Origin: Mariniblastus sp.
Lineage (GTDB): Bacteria; Planctomycetota; Planctomycetia; Pirellulales; Pirellulaceae
Reading direction: 5' to 3'
DNA length: 64,000 nt
Assembly (NCBI GenBank): GCA_022447605.1
Contig: JAKVBG010000003.1
Coordinates: 62,001-126,000, forward strand
A model generated the notes under the pieces. The model worked only from the letters and a program-made list of their open reading frames with translations, made no database searches and had not been told where the DNA came from. Below, in pieces: positions 1 through 8,217 of the stretch (position 1 is the stretch's first letter; each line of letters starts with the position of its first letter). Both the position numbers and the translations under genes were made by a program.

Positions 1-120
1 ATTACTCGCCGGGCTACTCGCCGAACAGAGTCGGATGATCCCCCGGATCGTCAAGATGAAACCCGCCACGGCAAAGCCGAAAAAGGCGACAACGATCAGG
101 AAAAGAAAAAATAATTCCAT
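1..120 (-). CDS. N-terminal part of a small membrane protein, cut by the window edge
   Basis: The minus strand from the ATG at 118-120 stays open to the window edge for 40 codons. The first 20-odd residues are strongly hydrophobic (MELFFLFLIVVAFFGFAVAG) and are followed by a second short apolar stretch and an Arg, so this looks like an N-terminal membrane anchor. The rest of the gene lies outside the window and no family can be named. The high hydrophobicity and sensible codon use support it. The product is unknown. Confidence 0.5.
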   Translation of the reverse strand, partial: MELFFLFLIVVAFFGFAVAGFILTIRGIIRLCSASSPASN

Positions 121-444
121 GGTGGCTACCGTTTACGATGGGTCAAACGAAGCTGGGTAAGGACAAATACCCATGCGACGTTGGAGCCCGGAACGTGACA
201 GGAAAAACCGGAAACTATTCCAGATTAACCTCGCTCGATTTGCAGCTCGGCAGGAAAGGGAGCACCCTCGATTTTTCGCCAATTTTTCCGCCCGAAACGG
301 CCCAACCAAGCCTTATATCCCACAGAACCAGACACCATCGTTTATACTCGTGCTGCTCCCCGCGAGCGGAACCCTGCCCTGTCCTGGCCGCTCCACGAGG
401 ATCGTGGACGACAGGCAGATACTCTGAACTGGAGGTAATGATCG
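121..444. other. intergenic region, no gene seen
   Basis: About 320 bases separate the divergent start at 120 from the DUF1080 gene. Overlapping frames here have no plausible start site or recognisable protein. The stretch should hold the two divergent promoters. A TTTATACT-like element near 340-350 is the only -10-like sequence noted, and it is weak. Confidence 0.4.
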
Positions 445-1206
445 ATGCGAAGGAATTTTCCCGTTCTGGTGACCCTGTCCCTCGTCATCATCGCCCTGGG
501 CGCGGCTCATTTTTCAAGCGATGAATACAAGAGCGGCATTGTCTGGCCGGAACCGGTTGCCGTAGAACCAGGCAACCCATCGACAGCCCCCGCCGACGCG
601 ATTGTCCTGTTTGACGGCACCCACCTGGATGCCTGGAAAAATGGCGACGCGTGGAAGATCGAGCAGGGTCACGCCGAGGTTCACGGCAAAAGTATCCAAA
701 CCAAACAGGCCTTTGGCGACTGTCAGTTGCATCTCGAGTTTGCCACCCCCGCTGAAATTCGCGGGAAGGGACAGGGACGCGGTAACAGTGGCGTCTACCT
801 GATGGGAAAGTACGAAGTCCAGATCCTCGATTCGTATGAGAACCCGACCTACTTCGATGGTCAATGCGGGGCCCTCTACAAGCAACAACCACCGATGGTC
901 AACGCCTCACGGGGACCCGGTCAATGGCAGTCCTTCGATATCATTTTCTCGGCGCCCCGTTTTGATGGTGAGGGCGAACTGAAACAACCAGCCTATGTGA
1001 CAGTGTTGCACAATGGGGTGCTGATCCACAATCATTACGAACTGCCAGGCGGAACATTTTGGGACCAGCCACCCCACTACCAGGCGCACCCGGACAAGCT
1101 GCCGATCACATTGCAGAACCATGGCAACCCGCTCCGTTTTCGGAATATCTGGATCCGGGAAAATATCGAGCCCCTGGTTGGGAAACAACCGGAAGCCAAC
1201 CAGTGA
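445..1206 (+). CDS. exported DUF1080 (3-keto-disaccharide hydrolase fold) protein
   Basis: This 253-residue protein begins with a signal-peptide-like segment (residues 1-21, RRNFPVLVTLSLVIIALGAA). A DUF1080 domain follows, of the concanavalin/lectin-like jelly-roll type, with the typical opening DAIVLFDGTHLDAWKN near residue 52 and the family stretches GNSGVYLMGKYEVQILDS and LQNHGNPLRFRNIWIR. In planctomycetes these exported proteins are multi-copy and are linked to glycoside or keto-sugar degradation; some members act on 3-keto-disaccharides. The gene sits 31 bases upstream of the acetyltransferase of the lysine cluster, on the same strand, but has no obvious part in that pathway. The family call is firm; the substrate is unknown. 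Confidence 0.88.
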   Translation: MRRNFPVLVTLSLVIIALGAAHFSSDEYKSGIVWPEPVAVEPGNPSTAPADAIVLFDGTHLDAWKNGDAWKIEQGHAEVHGKSIQTKQAFGDCQLHLEFATPAEIRGKGQGRGNSGVYLMGKYEVQILDSYENPTYFDGQCGALYKQQPPMVNASRGPGQWQSFDIIFSAPRFDGEGELKQPAYVTVLHNGVLIHNHYELPGGTFWDQPPHYQAHPDKLPITLQNHGNPLRFRNIWIRENIEPLVGKQPEANQ

Positions 1207-1237
1207 AACCGGGTCCCCTGAACAGAAGTCGACGAAC

Positions 1238-2716
1238 ATGCCGCCACCCAGCCGCCTGATCCATGCCGAGGATGCCGTCACCGAGGTCGCGCCCGCCCGA
1301 TGGGATCGGCGGTATTCGTTCGGTCCTTTCCTGGCGCTGAACGGGACCGGTTACCTGCTCGATTGCACATCACGTTCCGGGAAGCCTCTGCTTGGATTCA
1401 ATGCCAGCCCGTTGTTCGGGACGGCACACCACATGGGCAGCTGGTCGACAGGCCAGCGATCCGACGAGGATCGACGGTTGAAAACGGCCCTGCTGGAACT
1501 GGCCAACCGCTGCCAGGCGAACCTGGCCAACCGGTTGGACCCGCGCCGACTGGAACAGTTGTCCCAGGTGATCAACCAGACCGATGCCTCGGCAGCCCAA
1601 GTCTCCAGGACTTACATCACGCTTTCTGTCTTGGACCAGTACACCGATCAACTGGACCAGGTGGCCGGTCGCATCCGTTCCGAATTGCAACGACTCGAAA
1701 CCGAATTTGCCGATTTGCTGGCCGGTTACCAGGTCGAGGGCCTGCAGTTTGAACTGCAGTTTCAGGAAGAGCGCCAGCTGGAGCGTTTCCATCTGGGACG
1801 TTTCGAGGTTGGGCTCGACTTTGATCTCACAGGCCAGGCGGCCCGGTTCGAGTGGGTCCTGGCCGGTGGCCGACCGGCGTTGGACCTGTTGTGGCAGCAA
1901 CTGGAGCGACTGCTGCAAGCAACGCGAGGTGACTCACCTGCAATGATCGAAACGCCCGTTGATCCACCGCCGTCGCTGGAACAAAATTACCACTTCACAG
2001 AACAGATGCTCGCAGCCCGCAGTCTTGCAGGCGACCACCCCATACCCGAAACGGCCAACCAGGCAACGGTCGCCTACCTGCAATCCTCTCTCGAACACCG
2101 CGCCGACGGTCTGGACCTGCAGCCGGTGATCCTCGACGCCGATTCCTACACCGATTACCGGGACCAGGTCCTCTCCCTGCAAACCGATATCTACGAACCT
2201 GCACGACAGACGTCCGCCGAAGAGTTTGACGCGATCTTCCAGTCGGCCCACCCAGTGGCCCTGTTGCTCCTGGCCGAGGGTCGCATCGCAGGCATGGGGT
2301 TGGCGGGGCCGATCGACCAGTTTCCGCAGGTCCGCGGGATGGCGACGGATCCTTTCCGGGCGGACCCCGGCACCCTGTACATGGTTGATGTCACGGTACG
2401 GGAGGAATTCCGGGGAGGCCTGGGAAAACTGATCAAACAGGCGATCACCCTGCTGGCTCAACAACGGGGATTCCGAGCCATTCATGGCAGAAACCGGGAC
2501 CGACTGGCCCGAGGGATGTGGTCGATCAACCTGTCCCTCGGTAGCTTCGAGTTGCAACACCTGGTGGATGATTACCCCGACCAGGGAGAGTTTCGCGATT
2601 GCCTCTATTACCGCTGCCCACTGGAATGGCCCGCGGCGACCCGTGCGAACGACCTGTCCTGGCCGGACCGGGAGACGATGCTCACCCAATTACCCGGGAT
2701 CATTAATGGTCCCTGA
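1238..2716 (+). CDS. GNAT acetyltransferase with long N-terminal extension, probable beta-lysine N6-acetyltransferase (AblB/YodP-like)
   Basis: The product has 492 residues from the ATG at 1238; an ATG further upstream would overlap the DUF1080 gene. Residues about 295-460 form a GNAT domain. Strand beta-4 is YMVDVTVREEFRGGLGKL (residues 381-398), with the acetyl-CoA binding RGGLGK turn at 392-397. Residues 1-235 are an extension I do not recognise, partly helical and coiled-coil-like (140-185, rich in Gln, Glu and Leu). Known beta-lysine acetyltransferases (AblB, YodP) are near 270-280 residues, so this protein is much longer. Its place at the head of a cluster with lysine 2,3-aminomutase, an aminotransferase and a CoA-transferase points to acetylation of beta-lysine on N6. 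The GNAT fold is clear; the substrate is inferred from context. Confidence 0.75.
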   Translation: MPPPSRLIHAEDAVTEVAPARWDRRYSFGPFLALNGTGYLLDCTSRSGKPLLGFNASPLFGTAHHMGSWSTGQRSDEDRRLKTALLELANRCQANLANRLDPRRLEQLSQVINQTDASAAQVSRTYITLSVLDQYTDQLDQVAGRIRSELQRLETEFADLLAGYQVEGLQFELQFQEERQLERFHLGRFEVGLDFDLTGQAARFEWVLAGGRPALDLLWQQLERLLQATRGDSPAMIETPVDPPPSLEQNYHFTEQMLAARSLAGDHPIPETANQATVAYLQSSLEHRADGLDLQPVILDADSYTDYRDQVLSLQTDIYEPARQTSAEEFDAIFQSAHPVALLLLAEGRIAGMGLAGPIDQFPQVRGMATDPFRADPGTLYMVDVTVREEFRGGLGKLIKQAITLLAQQRGFRAIHGRNRDRLARGMWSINLSLGSFELQHLVDDYPDQGEFRDCLYYRCPLEWPAATRANDLSWPDRETMLTQLPGIINGP

Positions 2717-2841
2717 ACGGCCACGGCGCGCCGAAACTGGCCGGTTGACCGCCCGCCAGATTCTGTTCGACAATGGAATTCAGCCTACAATAGGGAGCGG
2801 GGTGACCCGGCTGACCGTCCCTTTGACCCGGTGGTTCATTG

Positions 2842-3927
2842 ATGATTGATTGCAATTTTCCCATCCTCCAATTCGAGCGAAACCGGACTCCCCGCCAGTG
2901 GGGACAGAGGCACGGTGAATCGTATCGCGAGGCGATTGCTGAATTGGTCCAGATTCGGACCGACTTGATGCGGGAAAAAAACCCGGGTCTCGATCGTCAA
3001 CGGATTGAACAGTTAGCCGATGAGCAATGGCAGCTGACCGGCCAGTTTGACGCCGAGCTGACGGACGAACTGACGGGGATTGCCGAAGGCGCCGACATCA
3101 GCCTGACCGACCTGGTGATCCTGAACAATTACACCGACTTCCGAGACATCCAGGTCGACGATCAGGGCTGCAGCCTGGTTTATGCCAATTCCGATGCGGG
3201 TCCCGTGGTGGGGCAAACCTGGGATATGCACGGATCGGCCAAGCGCTATGTCTGCTGCCTGCGGGTTCCCGACCGCCACTCCGACCATGAAGCGGTCCTG
3301 TTCAGCCTGGTCGGCTGTGTCGGGATGATGGGTTTTACCAGCCGTCAAACCGTGCTGGGCGTCAACAACATCAACGTCACGGGCGCCGTGGCTGGCATCC
3401 TCTGGCCGGTCCTGGTCCGCGCCGTGCTGAATCAGCCCAGCCTGGCGGAGATGTCCCGCTGCCTGACCACCGCGCCGGTCACGTCCGGGCACAATTACCT
3501 GCTGGCCGAGCGCGATGCGGCGGAGATGTGGGAAGTGGCCCCACGGTTGGCGGAGTCGGTGGGACAGATGAAACCGTCCGAGCACGGGTTCATGTTTCAC
3601 ACCAATCACTGCCTGGGAGAGGCGATGCAACAACGTGAAGCGACGATCTCTCTCAACAGTACGACTCATGTGCGCCACGAGTTGCTGACCCGGAAAGTCC
3701 CTGCAGTAGCCACGTTGGATCAGATGTACGACCTGATGAACGACCATGAAAATTATCCGAAATCGATCTGTTCAAATTTTCAGGCCGACACACAGGACCC
3801 GTCGATCACCTGCGGTGGAGCCGTGGGCCACCTGGATACGGGTGAGATTCGGATGTGGCGAGGTGACCCGGTACACGATGACCATTTCCGGTTGTGTTCT
3901 TTCCAGCTCCACCCGGCGCCCAAGTAA
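2842..3927 (+). CDS. C45-family (acyl-CoA:6-APA acyltransferase-like) Ntn hydrolase
   Basis: This 361-residue protein belongs to the peptidase C45 / isopenicillin-N acyltransferase-like group. These are N-terminal-nucleophile hydrolases that self-cleave before a Cys and then form or hydrolyse amide bonds. The likely cleavage and nucleophile site is Gly109-Cys110 in DDQGCSLVYAN, preceded by the typical LVILNNYTDFRD and followed by GQTWDMH. Later family blocks GVNNINVTG and FMFHTNHC are also present. TTG at 2839 is in frame, but the adjacent ATG at 2842 is the likely start. The gene lies between the acetyltransferase and the aminotransferase of the lysine cluster. It could therefore remove the acetyl group from an N-acetylated intermediate, the job of YodQ in Bacillus. 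The family is sure; the substrate is inferred. Confidence 0.82.
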   Translation: MIDCNFPILQFERNRTPRQWGQRHGESYREAIAELVQIRTDLMREKNPGLDRQRIEQLADEQWQLTGQFDAELTDELTGIAEGADISLTDLVILNNYTDFRDIQVDDQGCSLVYANSDAGPVVGQTWDMHGSAKRYVCCLRVPDRHSDHEAVLFSLVGCVGMMGFTSRQTVLGVNNINVTGAVAGILWPVLVRAVLNQPSLAEMSRCLTTAPVTSGHNYLLAERDAAEMWEVAPRLAESVGQMKPSEHGFMFHTNHCLGEAMQQREATISLNSTTHVRHELLTRKVPAVATLDQMYDLMNDHENYPKSICSNFQADTQDPSITCGGAVGHLDTGEIRMWRGDPVHDDHFRLCSFQLHPAPK

Positions 3928-3969
3928 ACAACTTTTCGCGAGCCCTGTTCGACCAAGGTCACCCTTCCC

Positions 3970-5148
3970 GTGGAACATTCCTACTACTCCTGGTCAGCCC
4001 AGTCCTTAGCGGCCAACTTTCCGGTCGAACGGTCGGAGCGCGATGAATTTATCCTGGCCGACGGGCAGCCAATCTACGATTTTATCTGCACCAGTTTCCA
4101 GGCAAATTTCGGTCATGGTTTCGACCCGATACAAAGCCGAATCAGCAAGCAGTTGGCCACCCTGCCGATCGCATCGCCCAAGTCGCGTTTCGATCTGAAA
4201 CAGGAAGTCTCCCGGAGACTGGTCGATCTGATCGGCCTGGGACCCGGTAAAATCTTCTACACGGTCAGCGGTGCCGAGGCCGTGGAAAATGCCTTGAAAA
4301 TCGCTCGTCAGATCACCGGTCGCCCGATCGTAGCCGCCCGCCAGAAAAGTTATCACGGCGCATCACTCGGTGCCCTGAGCGTGACCGGGGACTGGAGAAA
4401 CGACGCGCATTTGACATTCGATCAGGGAACCTTGCGGATCCCCGACCACGACGAAGACCCCGATCTGGTAGAGACCGAGCGGAGGTTCCTGGATACGGGG
4501 CCCGATAAGATTGCCGCTGTCATCCTGGAGACGATTTCCGGTACCAACGGGATGGCAATCCCCGACCCGGCATGGTTCCACAAGATTCAGTCTCTCTGTC
4601 GCCAGCACGGTTGCCTGTTGATCCTGGACGAGGTTCTGGTGGGCTTTGGTCGCTGTCGAACCGATTTCGCTTTTCAGGCGTATTCATTGGAGCCGGACAT
4701 GGTCTGCATGTCCAAAGCGATGTCGGGTGGTTATATTCCACTGGGGGGTGTCTGGACCTCCGCCGAGATTGCGCGGTATTACGACACTCAGACGTTGTCC
4801 TGCGGACTGACCAACTACGCGCATCCGCTCGGATTGGCCGCTTTGGATGGTGTCCTGGCCAGTCTGGCCGATCCCGTTTTTCGCGACCAAATGGCAGACC
4901 TGGAGACATGCCTCCAACAAAACCTGGAACCGTTGTCGCGAGGCAATCCTCGGGTGGAGATCCGCCAGCGGGGCTTGATGGCGGCCATCTACCTGGATCA
5001 GCCTGCCCCCACGTGGAAAATGGGAATCGAACATGGTTTACATTATTACAGCCGGGACAACCTGGTGATCATCGCCCCCCCCTATATTTCGACATGCTCG
5101 CGCCTGGATACGGCCTGTGCGTCCCTGCGTAAACTGTTGGGCAGCTAG
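3970..5148 (+). CDS. class III PLP aminotransferase, probable N6-acetyl-beta-lysine transaminase (YodT-like)
   Basis: The product has 392 residues starting at GTG 3970, 42 bases after the C45 gene. It shows the class III (omega) aminotransferase pattern: SGAEAVENALKIAR near residue 100 for phosphate binding, the Asp of LLILDEVLVGFGR (Asp220) that contacts the pyridine nitrogen, and the PLP lysine in CMSKAMSGGYIPLGG (Lys249). Relatives are GABA, ornithine and adenosylmethionine-8-amino-7-oxononanoate transaminases. In this cluster the best-fitting reaction is removal of the beta-amino group of N6-acetyl-beta-lysine to give 3-oxo-6-acetamidohexanoate, as proposed for YodT. The fold and chemistry are secure; the substrate comes from context. 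Confidence 0.82.
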   Translation: MEHSYYSWSAQSLAANFPVERSERDEFILADGQPIYDFICTSFQANFGHGFDPIQSRISKQLATLPIASPKSRFDLKQEVSRRLVDLIGLGPGKIFYTVSGAEAVENALKIARQITGRPIVAARQKSYHGASLGALSVTGDWRNDAHLTFDQGTLRIPDHDEDPDLVETERRFLDTGPDKIAAVILETISGTNGMAIPDPAWFHKIQSLCRQHGCLLILDEVLVGFGRCRTDFAFQAYSLEPDMVCMSKAMSGGYIPLGGVWTSAEIARYYDTQTLSCGLTNYAHPLGLAALDGVLASLADPVFRDQMADLETCLQQNLEPLSRGNPRVEIRQRGLMAAIYLDQPAPTWKMGIEHGLHYYSRDNLVIIAPPYISTCSRLDTACASLRKLLGS

Positions 5149-5207
5149 ACCGGGACAAGGGTGCGGCCCGTTTGTTTTTTCGACCGAAACATGAGCTTGG
5201 CAAGTCA

Positions 5208-5909
5208 ATGACATCCGAACCGAAAGTTTTTGCGGATGCAAAATCCGCCCTGTTTGATCTGAGAGACGGCATCTCGTTGATGAGTGGCGGTTTCGGGTTA
5301 TGTGGCATCCCGGAAAACAGCATTCGCGAAATTGTCCGCCAGGGAATCCGTGACATCCACGCCATCTCCAACAACATTGGCAATTCGGGGCGCGGTCTGG
5401 CCATGTTGCTGAAGCAACACCAGATCTCCCGTGCCACCTGCAGTTACGTAGGTGGTAATCCCGACCTGGAGCAACAGATGCTGGCCGGGGAAGTCGAAAC
5501 AACACTGGTACCCCAAGGTACGTTTTCCGAACGGATCCGCGCAGCGGGAATGGGTATCCGAGCGTTCTACACGCCGGCCGGCGCCGGGACCTTGGTAGCG
5601 GAAGGAAAGGAAGTCCGGGAATTTGACCGACCGTGCATCCTGGAGTATCCACTCTCGGCCGATTTTGCGATTATCAAGGCGGAAAAGGGGGACACCTATG
5701 GCAACTTGTGGTTCAAGGAGACGGCCCGGAATTTCTCGCCGCTGATGGCCATGGCCGGAAAAACGGCCGTCGTCGAAGTCGAACAACTGGTCGAATTGGG
5801 GGAGATTCCGGCCGAAGATGTCCATCTGCCCGGGGTTTTTGTGCAGAGAATCTACCAGGGGCGAGACTACGAAAACGTGGTCGAAATTCCGGTTTACGCC
5901 CCGGCATAA
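5208..5909 (+). CDS. 3-oxoacid CoA-transferase subunit A (AtoD/ScoA/YodR-like)
   Basis: The ATG at 5208 gives 233 residues, the usual size for the alpha subunit of family I CoA-transferases; the upstream TTG at 5172 only adds a non-conserved tail. Typical blocks are MSGGFGLCGIPENSI at about residues 25-39, the glycine-rich CoA-binding loop SNNIGNSGRGL and the conserved YVGGNPDLEQQ. It should pair with the beta subunit at 7551-8195, separated from it by kamA. Together they would transfer CoA to 3-oxo-6-acetamidohexanoate, or to acetoacetate or a similar 3-oxoacid. It is the last gene of the first, tightly spaced group (1238-5909). Confidence 0.9.
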   Translation: MTSEPKVFADAKSALFDLRDGISLMSGGFGLCGIPENSIREIVRQGIRDIHAISNNIGNSGRGLAMLLKQHQISRATCSYVGGNPDLEQQMLAGEVETTLVPQGTFSERIRAAGMGIRAFYTPAGAGTLVAEGKEVREFDRPCILEYPLSADFAIIKAEKGDTYGNLWFKETARNFSPLMAMAGKTAVVEVEQLVELGEIPAEDVHLPGVFVQRIYQGRDYENVVEIPVYAPA

Positions 5910-6129
5910 GGGGAAACGGAACGAAACACTCGTCGCCTGCCCTGCCAACCGTATAATTCCGGCCTCCATCACACACTCAAAAGTTGCTATATCCCTGAAT
6001 TGGCCGCTCAACTAGACTTGCTAGGTCCATCCCGGCTGGACTATCTGGACGGGATCGTACTGGTCTTCTTCGGCCCCCAATCTCATTCGGTTCTAAAATC
6101 ATTCGGCTCAAACTTGTACAGGTGGCGAC
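5910..6129. promoter_or_regulatory. intergenic gap before kamA with a TATAAT-like element
   Basis: These 220 bases between the CoA-transferase A gene and kamA hold no gene. TATAAT at 5952-5957 matches a sigma-70 type -10 box, but no convincing TTGACA lies 17 bases upstream. The gap is larger than the others in the cluster, so kamA and the B subunit may have their own promoter here. This rests only on spacing and one hexamer. Confidence 0.3.
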
Positions 6130-7536
6130 ATGATACAATCCGATCCCTCCAACGCAGCCCTCTCGCTGGATCATCGGCTGTTTCGCGATGACACGTTCTG
6201 GCAGACGATCCCGGCCTGGCAAGAGGTCGACCATGAACAGTTTGGCAATCACCTGTGGCAAGCCAAAAATTCGGTCAAACGACTGTCCGAGGTCAAGGAC
6301 GTGCTGGGGAACCGGGTGTCCGATGAGTTGATCAATGACATCGACGCCGGGCTGAAGATTGCGCCGATGAATATCCGCATCACGCCTTACGTGTTTGCCC
6401 TGATCGACTGGGACAATCCGTACCAGGATCCACTCAGAAAACAGTTCCTGCCGGTTGCCTCACAGATGTTGCCGGACCATCCGTATTACCTGGCCGACTC
6501 ACTCTACGAAGACGTCGATTCACCCGTGCCGATGTTGACGCATCGCTATCCGGACAAAGTCCTGTTCCTGCCATTGACGACGTGCCCCGTATACTGCTCC
6601 TACTGCACGCGGAGCCGGATCATTGGTGGATCGACCGAAAGCGTCGAAAAAGAGACGTACGGGGCCAACATGGAGCGGACGGAGGAAGCGCTCCAGTACA
6701 TTGCCGACAACCCGTGCATCGAAGATGTCGTCATCTCCGGCGGCGACGCCTTCAACATGACGGCCAAACATATCGAGTTCATTGGCAACCGGCTGCTGGA
6801 AATCGATCACGTCCGGCGACTGCGGTATGCCACCAAGGGGATCGCAATTTTGCCCCAGAAGATCCTGACCGATGACCGCTGGGTCGAGGCATTCCTGGAT
6901 GTTCACCGCAAGGGACGCGACCTGGGTAAACAGGTCGTGATCCATACCCATTTTTCCTCGCCGCGGGAAATCACCGAGTGGAGTCGCCTGGCGATGAACC
7001 GCCTGTTTGCCGAGGGCGTGATCGTCCGCAACCAGGCCGTCCTGCAGGAAGGGGTCAACAGTGACACGGATGTCATGATCCGCTTGACCAAGAAACTTTC
7101 GTACATGAATATCCAACCCTACTATGTCTATGTTCACGACATGGTACCCGGCTGTGAACACCTCCGCACTTCCCTCGGCGAAGCGGTCGAGCTGGAGAAA
7201 CAGGTTCGCGGTTGCACGGCGGGTTTCAACACCCCGACGTTTGTCTGCGATGCTCCCGGCGGTGGTGGAAAACGCCACGTCTCCTCTTACGAGTACTACA
7301 ACGCAGAAAACGGCATCTCGGTCTGGCGGGCACCGAACGTCAAGCCAGACGAATTGTTCCTCTATTTTGATCCGCTCTACAAACTGTCCGAGGATTGCCA
7401 AGCGCGCTGGAACGACGCCACGCAACGCGAGAACATGGTCAATCATGCCATCCACAGCGTGGACCTGAAACTGACTCAGGAACAGCGACAGAAAATCAGC
7501 AAACGTCTCGAATCCGCCTTTCATCAACCAAAATAG
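6130..7536 (+). CDS. kamA: lysine 2,3-aminomutase (radical SAM, KamA family)
   Basis: The product is a 468-residue radical SAM, PLP-dependent aminomutase. The cluster-binding CxxxCxxC is Cys152, Cys156 and Cys159 in TTCPVYCSYCTRS. The PLP lysine is Lys381 in the C-terminal CDAPGGGGK motif. Two aspartates that hold the substrate epsilon-amino group in Clostridium lysine 2,3-aminomutase (Asp293 and Asp330, 37 apart) correspond here to Asp337 (YYVYVHD) and Asp374 (CDAP), also 37 apart. Glutamate 2,3-aminomutases have Lys and Asn at those positions, so lysine is the likely substrate. The reaction is L-lysine to L-beta-lysine and is the entry step of the surrounding pathway. The N-terminus (about 75 residues) differs from the better known enzymes. 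Confidence 0.9.
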   Translation: MIQSDPSNAALSLDHRLFRDDTFWQTIPAWQEVDHEQFGNHLWQAKNSVKRLSEVKDVLGNRVSDELINDIDAGLKIAPMNIRITPYVFALIDWDNPYQDPLRKQFLPVASQMLPDHPYYLADSLYEDVDSPVPMLTHRYPDKVLFLPLTTCPVYCSYCTRSRIIGGSTESVEKETYGANMERTEEALQYIADNPCIEDVVISGGDAFNMTAKHIEFIGNRLLEIDHVRRLRYATKGIAILPQKILTDDRWVEAFLDVHRKGRDLGKQVVIHTHFSSPREITEWSRLAMNRLFAEGVIVRNQAVLQEGVNSDTDVMIRLTKKLSYMNIQPYYVYVHDMVPGCEHLRTSLGEAVELEKQVRGCTAGFNTPTFVCDAPGGGGKRHVSSYEYYNAENGISVWRAPNVKPDELFLYFDPLYKLSEDCQARWNDATQRENMVNHAIHSVDLKLTQEQRQKISKRLESAFHQPK

Positions 7537-7550
7537 ACGCCCTGAATCCA

Positions 7551-8195
7551 GTGAATTCTAATCCCCCGCAAGTTGGTTGGACCAAGACGGAGATGGCGGA
7601 CACGGTGATCGACCTGATCCAGCCGGGCTCCAGTCTCAACTTGGGGATCGGGATGCCGACGATGGTGATCGAGCGGATGCCGGCCGAGAAACGGGTCATG
7701 ATCCACTCGGAAAATGGAGTGCTTGGTGTGGATGGCCGGCCCCTGCCAGAGACCGTCTCGCCCACCCTGATCAACGCGGGTAAAGAGACGATCACGGCCG
7801 GCAAGGGGGCCAGTTTTTTTGACAGCGCCCTCAGCTTCGGGATGATACGGGGCGGGCATATCGATTTCTGTGTCCTGGGAGGGATGGAGGTCGATCGTCA
7901 CGGCAGCCTGGCCAACTGGATGGTGCCCGGCAAAAAAGTAACAGGGATGGGAGGGGCCATGGACCTGGTGCATGGCGCCAAGCAGGTGATCGTCATGCTC
8001 ACCCATTTCTCCAAGGCGGGCAAATGCAAACTGGTCGCCGAGTGTGAACTTCCCCTGACGGGCGAGCGGGTCGTCCACCAGGTGGTGACCGAACGGGGTG
8101 TCTTCTCGGTCGGGAACGGGCAATTCAAGATTGAACAGCTGGCCCCAGGCGTGAGTCGGGATCAGTTGGGCATCGACGACCAGTGGCTGGCCTAA
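7551..8195 (+). CDS. 3-oxoacid CoA-transferase subunit B (AtoA/ScoB/YodS-like)
   Basis: The GTG at 7551, 15 bases after the kamA stop, gives 214 residues, the normal length of the beta subunit. Longer in-frame starts would overlap kamA. The catalytic glutamate that forms the glutamyl-CoA thioester is Glu54 in MIHSENGVLG. Other family blocks are NLGIGMPTMV, GGHIDFCVLGGMEVDRHG and NWMVPGKKVTGMGGAMDL. It pairs with the A subunit at 5208-5909. The two subunits are usually adjacent; here kamA lies between them, which ties the transferase to lysine catabolism rather than to general ketone-body use. Confidence 0.9.
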   Translation: MNSNPPQVGWTKTEMADTVIDLIQPGSSLNLGIGMPTMVIERMPAEKRVMIHSENGVLGVDGRPLPETVSPTLINAGKETITAGKGASFFDSALSFGMIRGGHIDFCVLGGMEVDRHGSLANWMVPGKKVTGMGGAMDLVHGAKQVIVMLTHFSKAGKCKLVAECELPLTGERVVHQVVTERGVFSVGNGQFKIEQLAPGVSRDQLGIDDQWLA

Positions 8196-8217
8196 CGGCC
8201 AATCCGGCCGCCGGCGC

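Noticed and set aside
138..524. Open frame at 138-524 on the plus strand
   Set aside because: It overlaps the DUF1080 gene in another frame, has no signal or family and lacks a ribosome site.
6137..6144. GATACAAT near the kamA start as a promoter
   Set aside because: It overlaps the first codons of kamA, so it cannot be its -10 box.
6130..7536. Glutamate 2,3-aminomutase or EpmB-like protein
   Set aside because: The residues that mark glutamate mutases (Lys/Asn) are Asp here, and length and PLP motif differ from EpmB.
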